NCBI GenBank assembly: GCA_034190545.1
Contig: JAXIOF010000014.1
Span: forward strand, 1-64,000
Source: Candidatus Afararchaeum irisae
Lineage (GTDB): Archaea > Halobacteriota > Halobacteria > Halobacteriales > Afararchaeaceae
Length of the DNA: 64,000 nucleotides
Reading direction: 5' to 3'
In this document: positions 27,691 to 36,588 of the stretch, piece by piece
Numbering within the stretch: position 1 is the first letter of the stretch
Layout of the letters: each line of letters opens with the position of its first letter
Program-made: the position numbers and the translations under genes
Notes under the pieces: model-generated
The model's input: the letters and a program-made list of their open reading frames with translations, nothing else
What the model was told of the DNA's origin: nothing
The model's database searches: none

Positions 27691-28502
27691 GTCAGAGACG
27701 CGAGAGAGAGAAGCCTTCACGTATCTTCTCGATCCCGGGCGACTACACCGTATTCGGTCTCCTCGGAGCTGTCTTAGCCGTCTATGTCCTCTATCCCTTC
27801 GTGACCTTCTTCGCGGGCGCCCAGAACGTCACAGTCGCCGACTTCACGCGTCCCGAGATAGTCTCGGCAGTCAAGTACTCTCTCACGACAGCACCCGTTT
27901 CGACGGCTATCGCGACAGTCTTCGGTGTACCCCTCGCCTACTTCCTCTCACGCACCGATTTCAGGGGTAAGCTACTCGTCGAGTCGGTAGTCGTTCTTCC
28001 GCTGGTTCTCCCGCCCGTAGTCGGAGGCGTGATGCTTCTCACGGGCTTCGGAAACTTCACTCCGGTGGGTGAGATAGCCAACTCGCTTGGACTGAGTCTC
28101 ACCAACTCGTACGTCGGTATACTCTTCGCTCAGACCTTCGTGGCGTCGCCGTTCGTCGTCATAACATCGCGTGCGGGCTTCGACTCCGTAGAGGAGTACG
28201 AGAGGGCTTCGAGGAGTCTCGGTAAGGGACCTGTCGAGACATTCTTCCGGGTCTCGCTCCCTCTGGCGAGCGGAAACATACTCGCGGGTGTCGTCCTGAC
28301 CTTCGCGCGGTCACTTGGCGAGTTCGGCGCGACTATGATGACGGCTTACAACCCCCACACTATGCCGACACAGATCTGGGTCACATTCATGTCGAGAGGT
28401 GTCTTCGCGACACTTCCTATCGTAGTGATACTCGCGTCTGTGGGGCTCACGGCTGTCGTGGGTATAAGATACTTCGGAAAGACTCTAGGGATGAGCCGAT
28501 GA
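27687..28502 (+). CDS. wtpB: Tungstate/molybdate ABC transporter permease
   Basis: 271 residues with about six membrane helices and the EAA loop EEYERASRSLGKGPVETFFRV that docks on the ATPase. Overlaps wtpA and wtpC by 4 bp each, so the three are one operon. Confidence 0.93.
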   Translation: MSQRREREKPSRIFSIPGDYTVFGLLGAVLAVYVLYPFVTFFAGAQNVTVADFTRPEIVSAVKYSLTTAPVSTAIATVFGVPLAYFLSRTDFRGKLLVESVVVLPLVLPPVVGGVMLLTGFGNFTPVGEIANSLGLSLTNSYVGILFAQTFVASPFVVITSRAGFDSVEEYERASRSLGKGPVETFFRVSLPLASGNILAGVVLTFARSLGEFGATMMTAYNPHTMPTQIWVTFMSRGVFATLPIVVILASVGLTAVVGIRYFGKTLGMSR

Positions 28503-29554
28503 TAAGCCTCGAAGACGTAACCAAGGAGTACGACGGATTCAGTCTGGGTGCCGACCTCGACCTCACCGACGGCGTCACAGCCGTCATAGGACCCAGTGGG
28601 AGCGGGAAGTCTACACTTCTGGAGATAATCGCTGGGTTCGAGACCCCCGACTCGGGGTCGGTAAGCCTCGGTGGCAGACGTCTCGACGGAGTCGCGCCCG
28701 AGGACAGGAACGTCGGGACTGTCTTCCAGAGGCCCACTCTCTTCCCTCATCTCTCCGTAAGGCAGAACATAGAGTACGGAGCCGAGTTCGAGACTGAGGA
28801 GATACGTCAGCTGTGTGACCTGCTTGAGATAGAGTCTCTCTTCGAGTCGGAAAGATCTCCGGAGACCCTCTCAGGAGGCGAGAAGAGACGTGTCTCCGTA
28901 GCTAGAGCGGTCGTAGCTGACCCCGACGCACTCCTCCTCGACGAGCCGACGACGGGTCTCGACGAGCCGATACGCCGACGCCTCAGGTACGAGCTCAGAC
29001 GCGTCCTCTCCGACCTCGACGTGCCGTGTGTCTATGTCACCCACGACCAGAATGAGGCGTCCGTAGTCGCCGACTCGGTAGTCGTGATGAGGGACGGAGA
29101 CGTGGTTCAGCAGGGAAGTTACGAGAAGATACTTGACTCTCCGCGTAACGAGTTCGTCGCCGACTTCGTCGGAATAGACAACCTGATAGACGGGGAGGTC
29201 ACCGAGGTTGCCGGAGGACGGACAGCCGTCGACATAGGCGTAGCGGAGGTTGAAGTCGAGGTCGAGACTACACAGACGCCGAGTCCGAGTCCCGGGTCAG
29301 ACGTCTCCGTCGGAGTTCCCTCGGAGTCAGTGGGGGTACTCGACGCGGGAAGCGACGGAGGACATCCGTCGGTCAACTCCCTCGACTGTGTAATCGAACG
29401 CGTCGTGCCTGAGAGGGGATCGAAGACGGTCTTCCTCGACTGTCGAGGCTCCGACCGTCTCAGACTCAGAGCAAAGACCGACCTCCCGAGCGGGATAGAC
29501 GAGGGAGACGAGGTCACAGTCGAGTTCGACCCCTCCGACGCCGTGGTTGTGTAG
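28499..29554 (+). CDS. wtpC: Tungstate/molybdate ABC transporter ATP-binding protein
   Basis: 351 residues. Walker A GPSGSGKST, Q-loop VFQRPTLFPHLS, signature LSGGEKRRVSVARAV, Walker B LLLDEPTTGLD and the switch His in VTHDQ are all present. The C-terminal TOBE-like regulatory region has a low-complexity VEVEVE stretch and a Pro-Ser insertion between its two halves (about residues 250-285). Confidence 0.93.
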   Translation: MISLEDVTKEYDGFSLGADLDLTDGVTAVIGPSGSGKSTLLEIIAGFETPDSGSVSLGGRRLDGVAPEDRNVGTVFQRPTLFPHLSVRQNIEYGAEFETEEIRQLCDLLEIESLFESERSPETLSGGEKRRVSVARAVVADPDALLLDEPTTGLDEPIRRRLRYELRRVLSDLDVPCVYVTHDQNEASVVADSVVVMRDGDVVQQGSYEKILDSPRNEFVADFVGIDNLIDGEVTEVAGGRTAVDIGVAEVEVEVETTQTPSPSPGSDVSVGVPSESVGVLDAGSDGGHPSVNSLDCVIERVVPERGSKTVFLDCRGSDRLRLRAKTDLPSGIDEGDEVTVEFDPSDAVVV

Positions 29555-29643
29555 AAATATAGAAAGAAAAATATACGCTCGTCAAGTATATTCGAGTAAG
29601 CGAGGGCCGGTAGCTTAGCCTGGCTTAAAGCATCGGGCTTTTA

Positions 29644-30094
29644 AGCCTTGTCAGATCACATGGCAGAAGAACACCCCAAACAGAAAGGCATTAAGACAGA
29701 AGCCATACTCCTCTCGGAGTTGGTCAAGAGGGATCTGACTGTCTTAACGCCGTTTGGGGACAATGAGAGATACGACTTCGTAGTTGAAGTCGAGGGTATC
29801 TTCCATCGTGTACAGGTCAAAACCGGACGATGGGAAAACGGAGGTGTAGTCTTCGAGACCCGAAGTACGGGGATTCACACCTACAAGACAGTACGTGACA
29901 CCTATCAGGGTGACGCGGATCTCTTCGGTGTGTATTCATACGAGGAAGACACCGTATACATGGTTCCGGTTCACGAGACGGGGTCATCGCAGATGAAGCT
30001 CCGTGTCGACGATCCCGGTATCAACTCGCCCAATATAAACTGGGCTGACGACTACACCCTCGACTCTTGGATCGAAGGTCTGTAAGGCGAAGAC
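29644..30094 (+). other. ORF-bearing archaeal tRNA intron with a canonical bulge-helix-bulge
   Basis: Intron at the canonical 37/38 position. The junctions form a strict hBHBh' motif: anticodon stem TCGGG/CCCGA; 3-nt bulge ACA (30093-30095) containing the 3' cut C^A; 4-bp central helix CTTT (29638-29641) with GAAG (30089-30092), including one G-U pair; 3-nt bulge TAA (29642-29644) containing the 5' cut A^A; and intron helix GCCTT (29645-29649) with AAGGC (30084-30088). This is the substrate of the archaeal splicing endonuclease. At 451 nt it is far longer than usual archaeal tRNA introns because it holds a whole nuclease gene. Confidence 0.92.
29660..30085 (+). CDS. Intron-encoded PD-(D/E)XK homing-type endonuclease
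   Basis: 141 residues from the ATG at 29660 (a TTG at 29648 is an in-frame alternative). The fold signature of the group I intron-associated PD-(D/E)XK family is visible: helix Glu14, Asp39 in NERYDFVVEVEG, and Gln52-Val-Lys54 in HRVQVKTGRW, followed by a strand and YQGDADLFGVYSYEEDTVYMVPV. I-Ssp6803I, encoded in a bacterial tRNA group I intron, belongs to the same fold. Here the ORF lies entirely inside the tRNA-Lys intron, and its TAA stop (30083-30085) overlaps the intron helix strand. Stand-alone relatives exist in haloarchaea. A homing role, cutting intronless tRNA-Lys genes, is inferred; the DNA target is not known. Confidence 0.88.
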   Translation: MAEEHPKQKGIKTEAILLSELVKRDLTVLTPFGDNERYDFVVEVEGIFHRVQVKTGRWENGGVVFETRSTGIHTYKTVRDTYQGDADLFGVYSYEEDTVYMVPVHETGSSQMKLRVDDPGINSPNINWADDYTLDSWIEGL

Positions 30095-30130
30095 ACCCGA
30101 GGACCACGGGTTCAAATCCCGTCCGGCCCG

Positions 30131-30207
30131 TAACGGAGTGAGGTAACCGACGATTTTGAACCAGGGAAGGAACTGACCGTAGTTCAAATCCCGTCCGGCG
30201 CGTAACG
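30131..30207 (+). repeat. Partial tRNA-Lys 3'-end duplicate with the same 38-bp element
   Basis: After the tRNA 3' end comes a 24-bp spacer, then the 38-bp block 30155-30192 (containing CAGGGAAGGAACTGACCG), identical to 17299-17336 on the minus strand beside tRNA-Ser. It runs into a second copy of the tRNA-Lys 3' end (30183-30207 duplicates 30111-30135, 24 of 25 bp, period 72). The arrangement is the same at both tRNAs: tRNA, 18-24 bp spacer, common block, cognate tRNA 3' end again. Confidence 0.82.
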
Positions 30208-30264
30208 CAACTAACTCAGACATCAGAGAACAACCCTTTTGGTGGACTGAGGGGTATTCCGCGT

Positions 30265-30720
30265 ATGGCTAACTCGTCTTCTGATACATCTTCTGACTCC
30301 GGCGGTGGAGACCCCGAGGAGTCGGTCCGTAAGGCTGTCGAAAGGTCATAGTCGGGAGCTCCCGCCGCGGGAGCCGTGGTGCGTGACAGGTTCGAGACCG
30401 ACGAGGTCTTTCAGCGTATACTTGCCGACGCAGACCACGAGATTGACACGGGCTTACGTGAGCTCTTCTACAAGGCGGTTTTCGCGGGATTCATAGTCGC
30501 GGGTGTCGTCTGGATCGACTTCGCGGCGCGTGACACCGTCTCACGTCTCGTGATAATCTATATGGGCTTCCTAGCGATACCCTCGGGGAACCTGTTCCAC
30601 GTCGTCGTCTCGTTTACCGAGATGGTCTTTCTGGTTCTCGAAGGTCATATACGGTTCGTGGCGGGGTTCTCCAACTTCGTCCTTCCCGTTCTCATGGGTA
30701 ACACAGTCGGCGGTGTCTTA
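30265..30720 (+). pseudogene. Formate/nitrite transporter family pseudogene, 5' part
   Basis: Frame from ATG 30265 encodes a Ser/Asp-rich leader, hits an in-frame TAG at 30349, and continues in the same frame as GAPAAGAVVRDRFETDEVFQ with ADADHEIDTGLRELF, the N-terminal signature of haloarchaeal formate/nitrite (FNT) transporters. It then jumps straight to the second half of the channel (ARDTVSRLVIIYMGFL, SFTEMVFLVLEG, LPVLMGNTVGGVL); the first few helices are missing, as if lost by recombination between the similar LFYKxxFAG-type stretches of the two halves. The frame is cut by the IS at 30721 and resumes at 32161. Confidence 0.82.
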
Positions 30721-30867
30721 CGTTGAGACAGGCGCAAAGCCCCGTCCTTCAGGGCGGGGATACGCGCCGTAAACTTGGTTTGTCTTCGGCACACGGTGCA
30801 TAGCCCGATATTCCCACCGGAAGTGCGTAACCATTTTGCCTACTACTGTCGATATACAACTGTAACC

Positions 30868-31917
<1,050 letters not shown>

Positions 31918-32160
31918 CAGTTCGGCTGACGCGAACCGTGCGGCCTCGCGGGTTGAAGAACCCGCCGTCTTCGACGCCCGGCGTGACCGGGGAGGAAGGC
32001 CGCTTTGACACGGCTGTACGCGCTGGAACGCACACCGTTGGTCACAACTCGGTGGCAACCTATGACGCTCCACGCGAAAGCGTACTTGAGAGCCGAGGAA
32101 ACGCGCAACCTGAATATCCCCTTCGGGGAATCCTCGCCCTTTAGGGCGGGGAGGATGTCA
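31918..32160 (+). ncRNA. Probable right-end guide (omega) RNA region
   Basis: The 243 bp after tnpB contain no gene but several hairpins, ending in TCCTCGCCCT/AGGGCGGGGAGGA and GATGTCA at the element end. In this family the guide RNA is read through the 3' end of tnpB to the right end, and the bases just outside (from 32161) serve as guide. Placed by analogy only. Confidence 0.4.
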
Positions 32161-32337
32161 ATCGTCACTGCCGTCAACTACTTCCAGGCTACACAGAGAC
32201 GTGTCGAGGTCGCACGTGGAGACGCCGAGGATCAGCTGCGTATGACTGAGTGGCTCTTCGGTAGCTTAGCCGGAAGGTCATACGTCCCTTCTAACTCTAA
32301 CTCTAACCCAGACTCAGACTCAGACTCAGACGGCTGA
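32161..32337 (+). pseudogene. Formate/nitrite transporter pseudogene, 3' part
   Basis: 58 codons continuing the interrupted FNT frame: IVTAVNYFQATQRRVEVARG, then MTEWLFGSLAGRS, the usual cytosolic tail of haloarchaeal FNT proteins, then an Asn-Ser/Asp-Ser run encoded by AACTCT and GACTCA repeats (32290-32334). It has no start of its own. Confidence 0.8.
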
Positions 32338-32423
32338 TACGACAAAGACAAAGAACAAGGACGGACAAAGACCCGAGACCCGAGAAGAGAAGACTTAACT
32401 CGTAACTCGATCATATTCTTACA

Positions 32424-34787
32424 GTGTCTCAATACGAACTCTACGCCGTACTTACGGTGGTCTTACTACCCTTCGTCGGTGCTCTCGTCTACCCCTACAT
32501 CCACAGGGCTGTTGGTGAGCGCGCGGCTTACTTTGCCACTCTCGTGGCGTCTGTCTCATTCGGACTCGTCGTCTGGCTCTACACGGCTCAGCGCGGAGTC
32601 GTGGGTGTCGACTGGATTCCGACCTATTCTATACGTCTCTCGTTCCTACTCGACGGTCTGTCTCTCATGATGGGAGGCATTGTCTCGGGCGTCGGTGTTC
32701 TGATCACAGTCTACGCACGTGGATATATGCACGGCGAGGATCGGCAGGGACGTTTCTTCGCCTACCTACTCGGATTCATGGGCTCGATGCTCGGTGTAGT
32801 CTTCTCTAACAGCCTCGTTCTTCTCTTCGTCTTCTGGGAGCTCACTTCTTTCACGTCTTTCATGCTCATAGGCTTCTACACTCACGACTCCGACTCTGTC
32901 TACGGAGCGCGTAAGAGCATGGTTATAACCGTCTCGGGAGGTCTCTTCATGCTCGTCGGCTTTCTCCTGATACATCTCGTCACCGGAAGCTTCTCTTTAG
33001 CCGAGATAACCTCCTCGTCTCTGTCTCCGTCTCTCGCGGAAAGTCCCCTCTACTTGCCTATACTCGTACTCGTCCTCCTCGGAGCCGCGACTAAGAGCGC
33101 GCAGGTGCCTTTCCATATCTGGCTTCCGAACGCGATGGAAGCACCCACTCCCGTATCGGCATTCCTCCATTCTGCGACTATGGTGAAGGCAGGGGTCTAC
33201 CTACTCGGAAGACTCTCTCCCGCTCTCTCGGGTTCGAGTTTCGAGTGGACCCTCGTCGTAAGTCTTCTCGGAATGGTGACCATGACAGCCGCGGCTGTTC
33301 TCGCAGTCGGAGCCACCGACATAAAGGAGCTTCTCGCCTACTCGACGGTGAGTCATCTCGGACTCATAACCGCGACCTTCGGATTCGCGAACAAGATAGG
33401 TGCGGAGGCGGGCGTATTCCATATACTCAACCACGCGACCTTTAAGGCGACCCTCTTCATGGTCGCGGGAATAGTAGCCCACTCGGTCGGGACTCGTAGT
33501 ATTGACGACCTCGGCGGTCTACGTCACCGTATGCCGTTTGTAGCCGCTTTCGCGGGGATAGCGTCGCTGTCGATGGCAGGTGTACCCCCCTTCAACGGCT
33601 TCTACTCGAAGGAGTTCCTCTATGAGGCGTCCTTAGAGATGTCTCACACGGTTTCGTGGGGGTGGATATTCCCCGTCGTCGCTGTCGCCGGCTCGGTCTT
33701 CACATTCGTCTACTCGATGGGGTTCTTCTTCCGTGTATTCTGGGGCGAAGAGACCGAGTACATACGGAACCACGGCTTCCACTCTCCCTCAGTCCCCTCG
33801 CTCGTACCTCCCGGGATTCTTGTTGTTGTAATCGGAGTCATAAGCGTAGATCCGACAGTAGCCGCCGACTTAGTCGTCACCGAAGCTATAGGCTCTGTCT
33901 ACGGTCACTCAGTCGAGTTCCATCCCCATCTTCCGACATCGTTGACCACTGCTTTCGGGATGAGCATACTCACGGTTCTGATCGGAGTAGCTCTGTACAC
34001 GAGGTACGATCTCATCCACCGCTCGGTAAGATGTCTCCTCGACTCGGAGCCTCGTCTCACCGTCAACTACTACTACGACGGCTTCATGTCTACCGCGCCA
34101 CGTCTCTCGAAGGCGACCGTCGACAGGATAGACAAAGGGTATCTCAGAACCTATGTCACATTGATGCTTCTCTCGACTGTCGTAGTAGCAGTCGCGGGAT
34201 ACGTAGTCGGTGACGTCTTTCCAGTTTCGTCTTCGTTTTCGTTAGCTTTCAGTCCCGATACAGCTTCCCTCGTAGGTGTTCTACTTCTTACAGTGATCGC
34301 GAGCATAGCAGTCCTGTTTGCACCATCACATATAGCGGGTGTTCTGATGCTTTCGATAATCGGATTCATGGTCGGTATCTTCTATGTGATAGCCTCGGCA
34401 CCCGATCTCGCTATAACACAGATAGTAGTCGAGACGGTGACACTCGTCTTCTTCCTCGTAGTTCTCCAAAGACTCCCCGCGTTTTACCAGGAGAGAAAGC
34501 CAGGGATAGACAGGGAGCGCGACCTTCTAATCTCTCTCCTAGTCGGAGCCACAGTCTTTGTGACTGTGATAGGAGCGAGATCCGGAACGTCTAGTGTACC
34601 CAAGATATCCGATTACTTCATAGAGAACTCCGTAGAACTCGGAGGTGGACACAACGTCGTGAACGTCATACTCGTTGACTTCAGGGGTTTCGACACTCTC
34701 GGTGAGTCGGCTGTGGTCATGATGGCTGCGCTCGGAGTCATAACACTCATAGCTTCGAGGACGAAGTCGGGAGGTGGTTCGGAGTGA
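32424..34787 (+). CDS. mrpA: Mrp Na+/H+ antiporter subunit A
   Basis: 787 residues starting with GTG. The large antiporter-like subunit, related to NuoL: the ion-path Glu in FWELTSFTSFMLIGFYTH and Lys in TKSAQVPFHIWLPNAMEAP and MVKAGVYLLGRL are present. About 20 membrane helices; the C-terminal MrpB-like part (DUF4040-type) begins near residue 600 (APDLAITQIVVETVTLVFFLV). First gene of a seven-subunit mrp operon that exports Na+ in exchange for H+, overlapping mrpB by 4 bp. Confidence 0.94.
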   Translation: MSQYELYAVLTVVLLPFVGALVYPYIHRAVGERAAYFATLVASVSFGLVVWLYTAQRGVVGVDWIPTYSIRLSFLLDGLSLMMGGIVSGVGVLITVYARGYMHGEDRQGRFFAYLLGFMGSMLGVVFSNSLVLLFVFWELTSFTSFMLIGFYTHDSDSVYGARKSMVITVSGGLFMLVGFLLIHLVTGSFSLAEITSSSLSPSLAESPLYLPILVLVLLGAATKSAQVPFHIWLPNAMEAPTPVSAFLHSATMVKAGVYLLGRLSPALSGSSFEWTLVVSLLGMVTMTAAAVLAVGATDIKELLAYSTVSHLGLITATFGFANKIGAEAGVFHILNHATFKATLFMVAGIVAHSVGTRSIDDLGGLRHRMPFVAAFAGIASLSMAGVPPFNGFYSKEFLYEASLEMSHTVSWGWIFPVVAVAGSVFTFVYSMGFFFRVFWGEETEYIRNHGFHSPSVPSLVPPGILVVVIGVISVDPTVAADLVVTEAIGSVYGHSVEFHPHLPTSLTTAFGMSILTVLIGVALYTRYDLIHRSVRCLLDSEPRLTVNYYYDGFMSTAPRLSKATVDRIDKGYLRTYVTLMLLSTVVVAVAGYVVGDVFPVSSSFSLAFSPDTASLVGVLLLTVIASIAVLFAPSHIAGVLMLSIIGFMVGIFYVIASAPDLAITQIVVETVTLVFFLVVLQRLPAFYQERKPGIDRERDLLISLLVGATVFVTVIGARSGTSSVPKISDYFIENSVELGGGHNVVNVILVDFRGFDTLGESAVVMMAALGVITLIASRTKSGGGSE

Positions 34788-35242
34788 CGACACTCATTCT
34801 CAAGACGACTTCGAGGGTCGTTCTACCTCTCATAATTCTATACTCGTTCGCTCTGTTCCTCCAGGGGCACAGCCTCCCCGGCGGCGGCTTCATAGCAGGG
34901 GTTCTAACCTCGATAGGCATAACTCTCGTCTATCTCGCCTACGACATCGACTACCTTGAGGAGCATATACTCAACGAGGAAGACGTCGGAATACCCGCTC
35001 TACCTGACATAGTCGACAGATACAGGACGGTCTTCGGAGCGGGTCTCAGTCTGATACTCGTAAGCGGTCTCGTATCGGTGGCACTCGGCTTTCCGTTCCT
35101 GACACAGGACTACACAGAGGCTGTAATACCTGTGTATGGACACGTCGAGTTAGCCTCAGCAGTAGTCTTCGACCTGGGTGTCTATGCGGTCGTAGTCGGT
35201 GCACTCCTCACCGTCATCTCAGTAATGGGGGGATCGTCGTGA
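34784..35242 (+). CDS. mrpB: Mrp antiporter subunit B
   Basis: 152 residues, four membrane helices, with the subunit-B signature GHSLPGGGFIAGVLTS near the N-terminus. Overlaps mrpA and mrpC by 4 bp at each end. Confidence 0.93.
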   Translation: MTTLILKTTSRVVLPLIILYSFALFLQGHSLPGGGFIAGVLTSIGITLVYLAYDIDYLEEHILNEEDVGIPALPDIVDRYRTVFGAGLSLILVSGLVSVALGFPFLTQDYTEAVIPVYGHVELASAVVFDLGVYAVVVGALLTVISVMGGSS

Positions 35243-35586
35243 GTCTCGTAACATTCATGATCGCCCTCACTCTGGGTGTGATGTTCACATCGGGTACCTA
35301 TCTCCTCCTCCAGAAGGACGTCGTAAGGGCTATCTGGGGTGTCACGATCATAAGCCAGGCAGCCAACGTCTATCTCATAACTATGGGTGGTATAGGAGGC
35401 ATAGCACCGATAGTAGGAGTAGGAGTAGGAGACGGCTCCGGGTACACAGACCCTCTCGTACAGGCACTCGTACTTACTGCGATAGTCATAGGATTCGGAG
35501 TCACGTCTTTCGCTCTTGTCCTCACCTACCGTCTCTACGAGGAACACGGTACAATAAACCTATATGAGCTTGGAGGTGGTGACTGA
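35239..35586 (+). CDS. mrpC: Mrp antiporter subunit C
   Basis: 115 residues, three membrane helices, NuoK-like; TDPLVQALVLTAIVIGFGVT is the conserved helix 3. GTG start overlapping mrpB. Its stop is followed directly by the panE ATG. Confidence 0.93.
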   Translation: MSLVTFMIALTLGVMFTSGTYLLLQKDVVRAIWGVTIISQAANVYLITMGGIGGIAPIVGVGVGDGSGYTDPLVQALVLTAIVIGFGVTSFALVLTYRLYEEHGTINLYELGGGD

Positions 35587-36588
35587 ATGACTGTCGAACT
35601 CCAGATACTCGGTGCTGGAAGCCTCGGGAGTCTCTTAGGAGGTCTCTTCTCCCACTCTGGAACCGATGTCAGACTCGTGGGACGCGAGCCACATGTCACG
35701 AGGATAAGAGACGACGGACTCCGCATAACGGGAGAGTACGACATGACTTCTTACCCCGAGGCGGCGACTTCTCCCGCGGAGGCGGAGGTAACAGTCGTCA
35801 CTGTCAAGAGCTACGACACCCAGGAGGCGGCGCGCTCAGTCGAGGGCCTCCAGGAAGTAGTCGTGAGTCTCCAGAACGGGATGGGTAACGAGGAGACTCT
35901 TGAGAGAGTATGCTCAAACTCCGAGGTGCTCGCGGGAACTGCGACGTATGGAGCGCGTATCGAGGAGCCGGGTGTCGTGAGATGTACCGGAAGAGGTGAG
36001 ATAGAGATAGGTGACCCCGAAGGGGGCGAGTCTGACGCAGCGAAGGAGTTCGCCGGGACAGTCTCAGACGGCGAAGTCGAGGTCGATCTGAGGGACGACA
36101 TGCCGGAGAGACTCTGGTCGAAGACGGCTGTCAACGCAGGTATAAACCCGGTTACAGCAATCACACGTCTCACGAACGGTGAGGCAGTCGACGACCCCGA
36201 ACTACGCCGTACCATAGAGGAAGCAGCGAAAGAAGTCGAGGATGTCGCGTCGGAACACGGTGTCAGCATAGACAGTGCCGCCGAGAGAGCCGTCGACGTG
36301 GCGCGTTCAACCGCCGATAACGAGTCGAGTATGCTTCAGGACATAAAAGCCGAGAGAAGAACCGAGATCGACTCCATAAACCGATACGTAGTGAGGAAAG
36401 CCGACGAAGAAGACGTGTCTTCGGGTCTAAACAGGAGACTTGCGGCTCTCGTGAGAGGCATAGAGAAGTCGTATCTTACTGATACTGAGTCTGAGTATCT
36501 CACTGGGGATGGATACGGGAACAAGAATGAAAATAATAACGAGAGTGAGAAAGAGAGCGAGAACCAGAAAGACGAGGTGGTAGAATGA
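35587..36588 (+). CDS. panE: Ketopantoate reductase family protein inside the mrp operon
   Basis: 333 residues. NADP-binding GAGSLGSLLGG at the N-terminus, VKSYDT, SLQNGMGNEE, the catalytic Lys region RLWSKTAVNAGINPVTA, and SMLQDIKAERRTEID are all typical of PanE/ApbA, which reduces 2-dehydropantoate for coenzyme A. The C-terminal 40 residues are an Asn/Glu/Lys low-complexity tail. It abuts mrpC without a gap and overlaps mrpD by 4 bp, so it must be co-transcribed with the antiporter although no functional link is known to me. Confidence 0.9.
   Translation: MTVELQILGAGSLGSLLGGLFSHSGTDVRLVGREPHVTRIRDDGLRITGEYDMTSYPEAATSPAEAEVTVVTVKSYDTQEAARSVEGLQEVVVSLQNGMGNEETLERVCSNSEVLAGTATYGARIEEPGVVRCTGRGEIEIGDPEGGESDAAKEFAGTVSDGEVEVDLRDDMPERLWSKTAVNAGINPVTAITRLTNGEAVDDPELRRTIEEAAKEVEDVASEHGVSIDSAAERAVDVARSTADNESSMLQDIKAERRTEIDSINRYVVRKADEEDVSSGLNRRLAALVRGIEKSYLTDTESEYLTGDGYGNKNENNNESEKESENQKDEVVE

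Larger units (their letters stand above)
29604..30130 (+). tRNA. tRNA-Lys (UUU), interrupted by a 451-nt intron
   Basis: Exon 1 is 29604-29643 and exon 2 is 30095-30130, giving a 76-nt tRNA. The acceptor GGGCCGG pairs perfectly with CCGGCCC, followed by discriminator G. The D-arm is GCTT/AAGC, the anticodon stem TCGGG/CCCGA, loop CTTTTAA with anticodon TTT, the variable loop GGACC, and the T-arm ACGGG-TTCAAAT-CCCGT. Every stem pairs only if 29644-30094 is removed. An AT-rich box (AATATAC, about 29569) precedes it. Confidence 0.93.

Noticed and set aside
29648-30085. The tRNA-Lys intron as a group I intron
   Set aside because: The nuclease family is associated with group I introns, but the junctions form a perfect archaeal BHB and I see no group I core (no P3-P7 type pairings or terminal G with upstream U).
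17287-30207. The region between the two tRNA-linked 38-bp copies as one integrated element
   Set aside because: The copies are inverted, each carries a different tRNA end, and the 12.8 kb between them holds housekeeping genes (glmM, nop5, flpA, wtp) with native codon use and no integrase.
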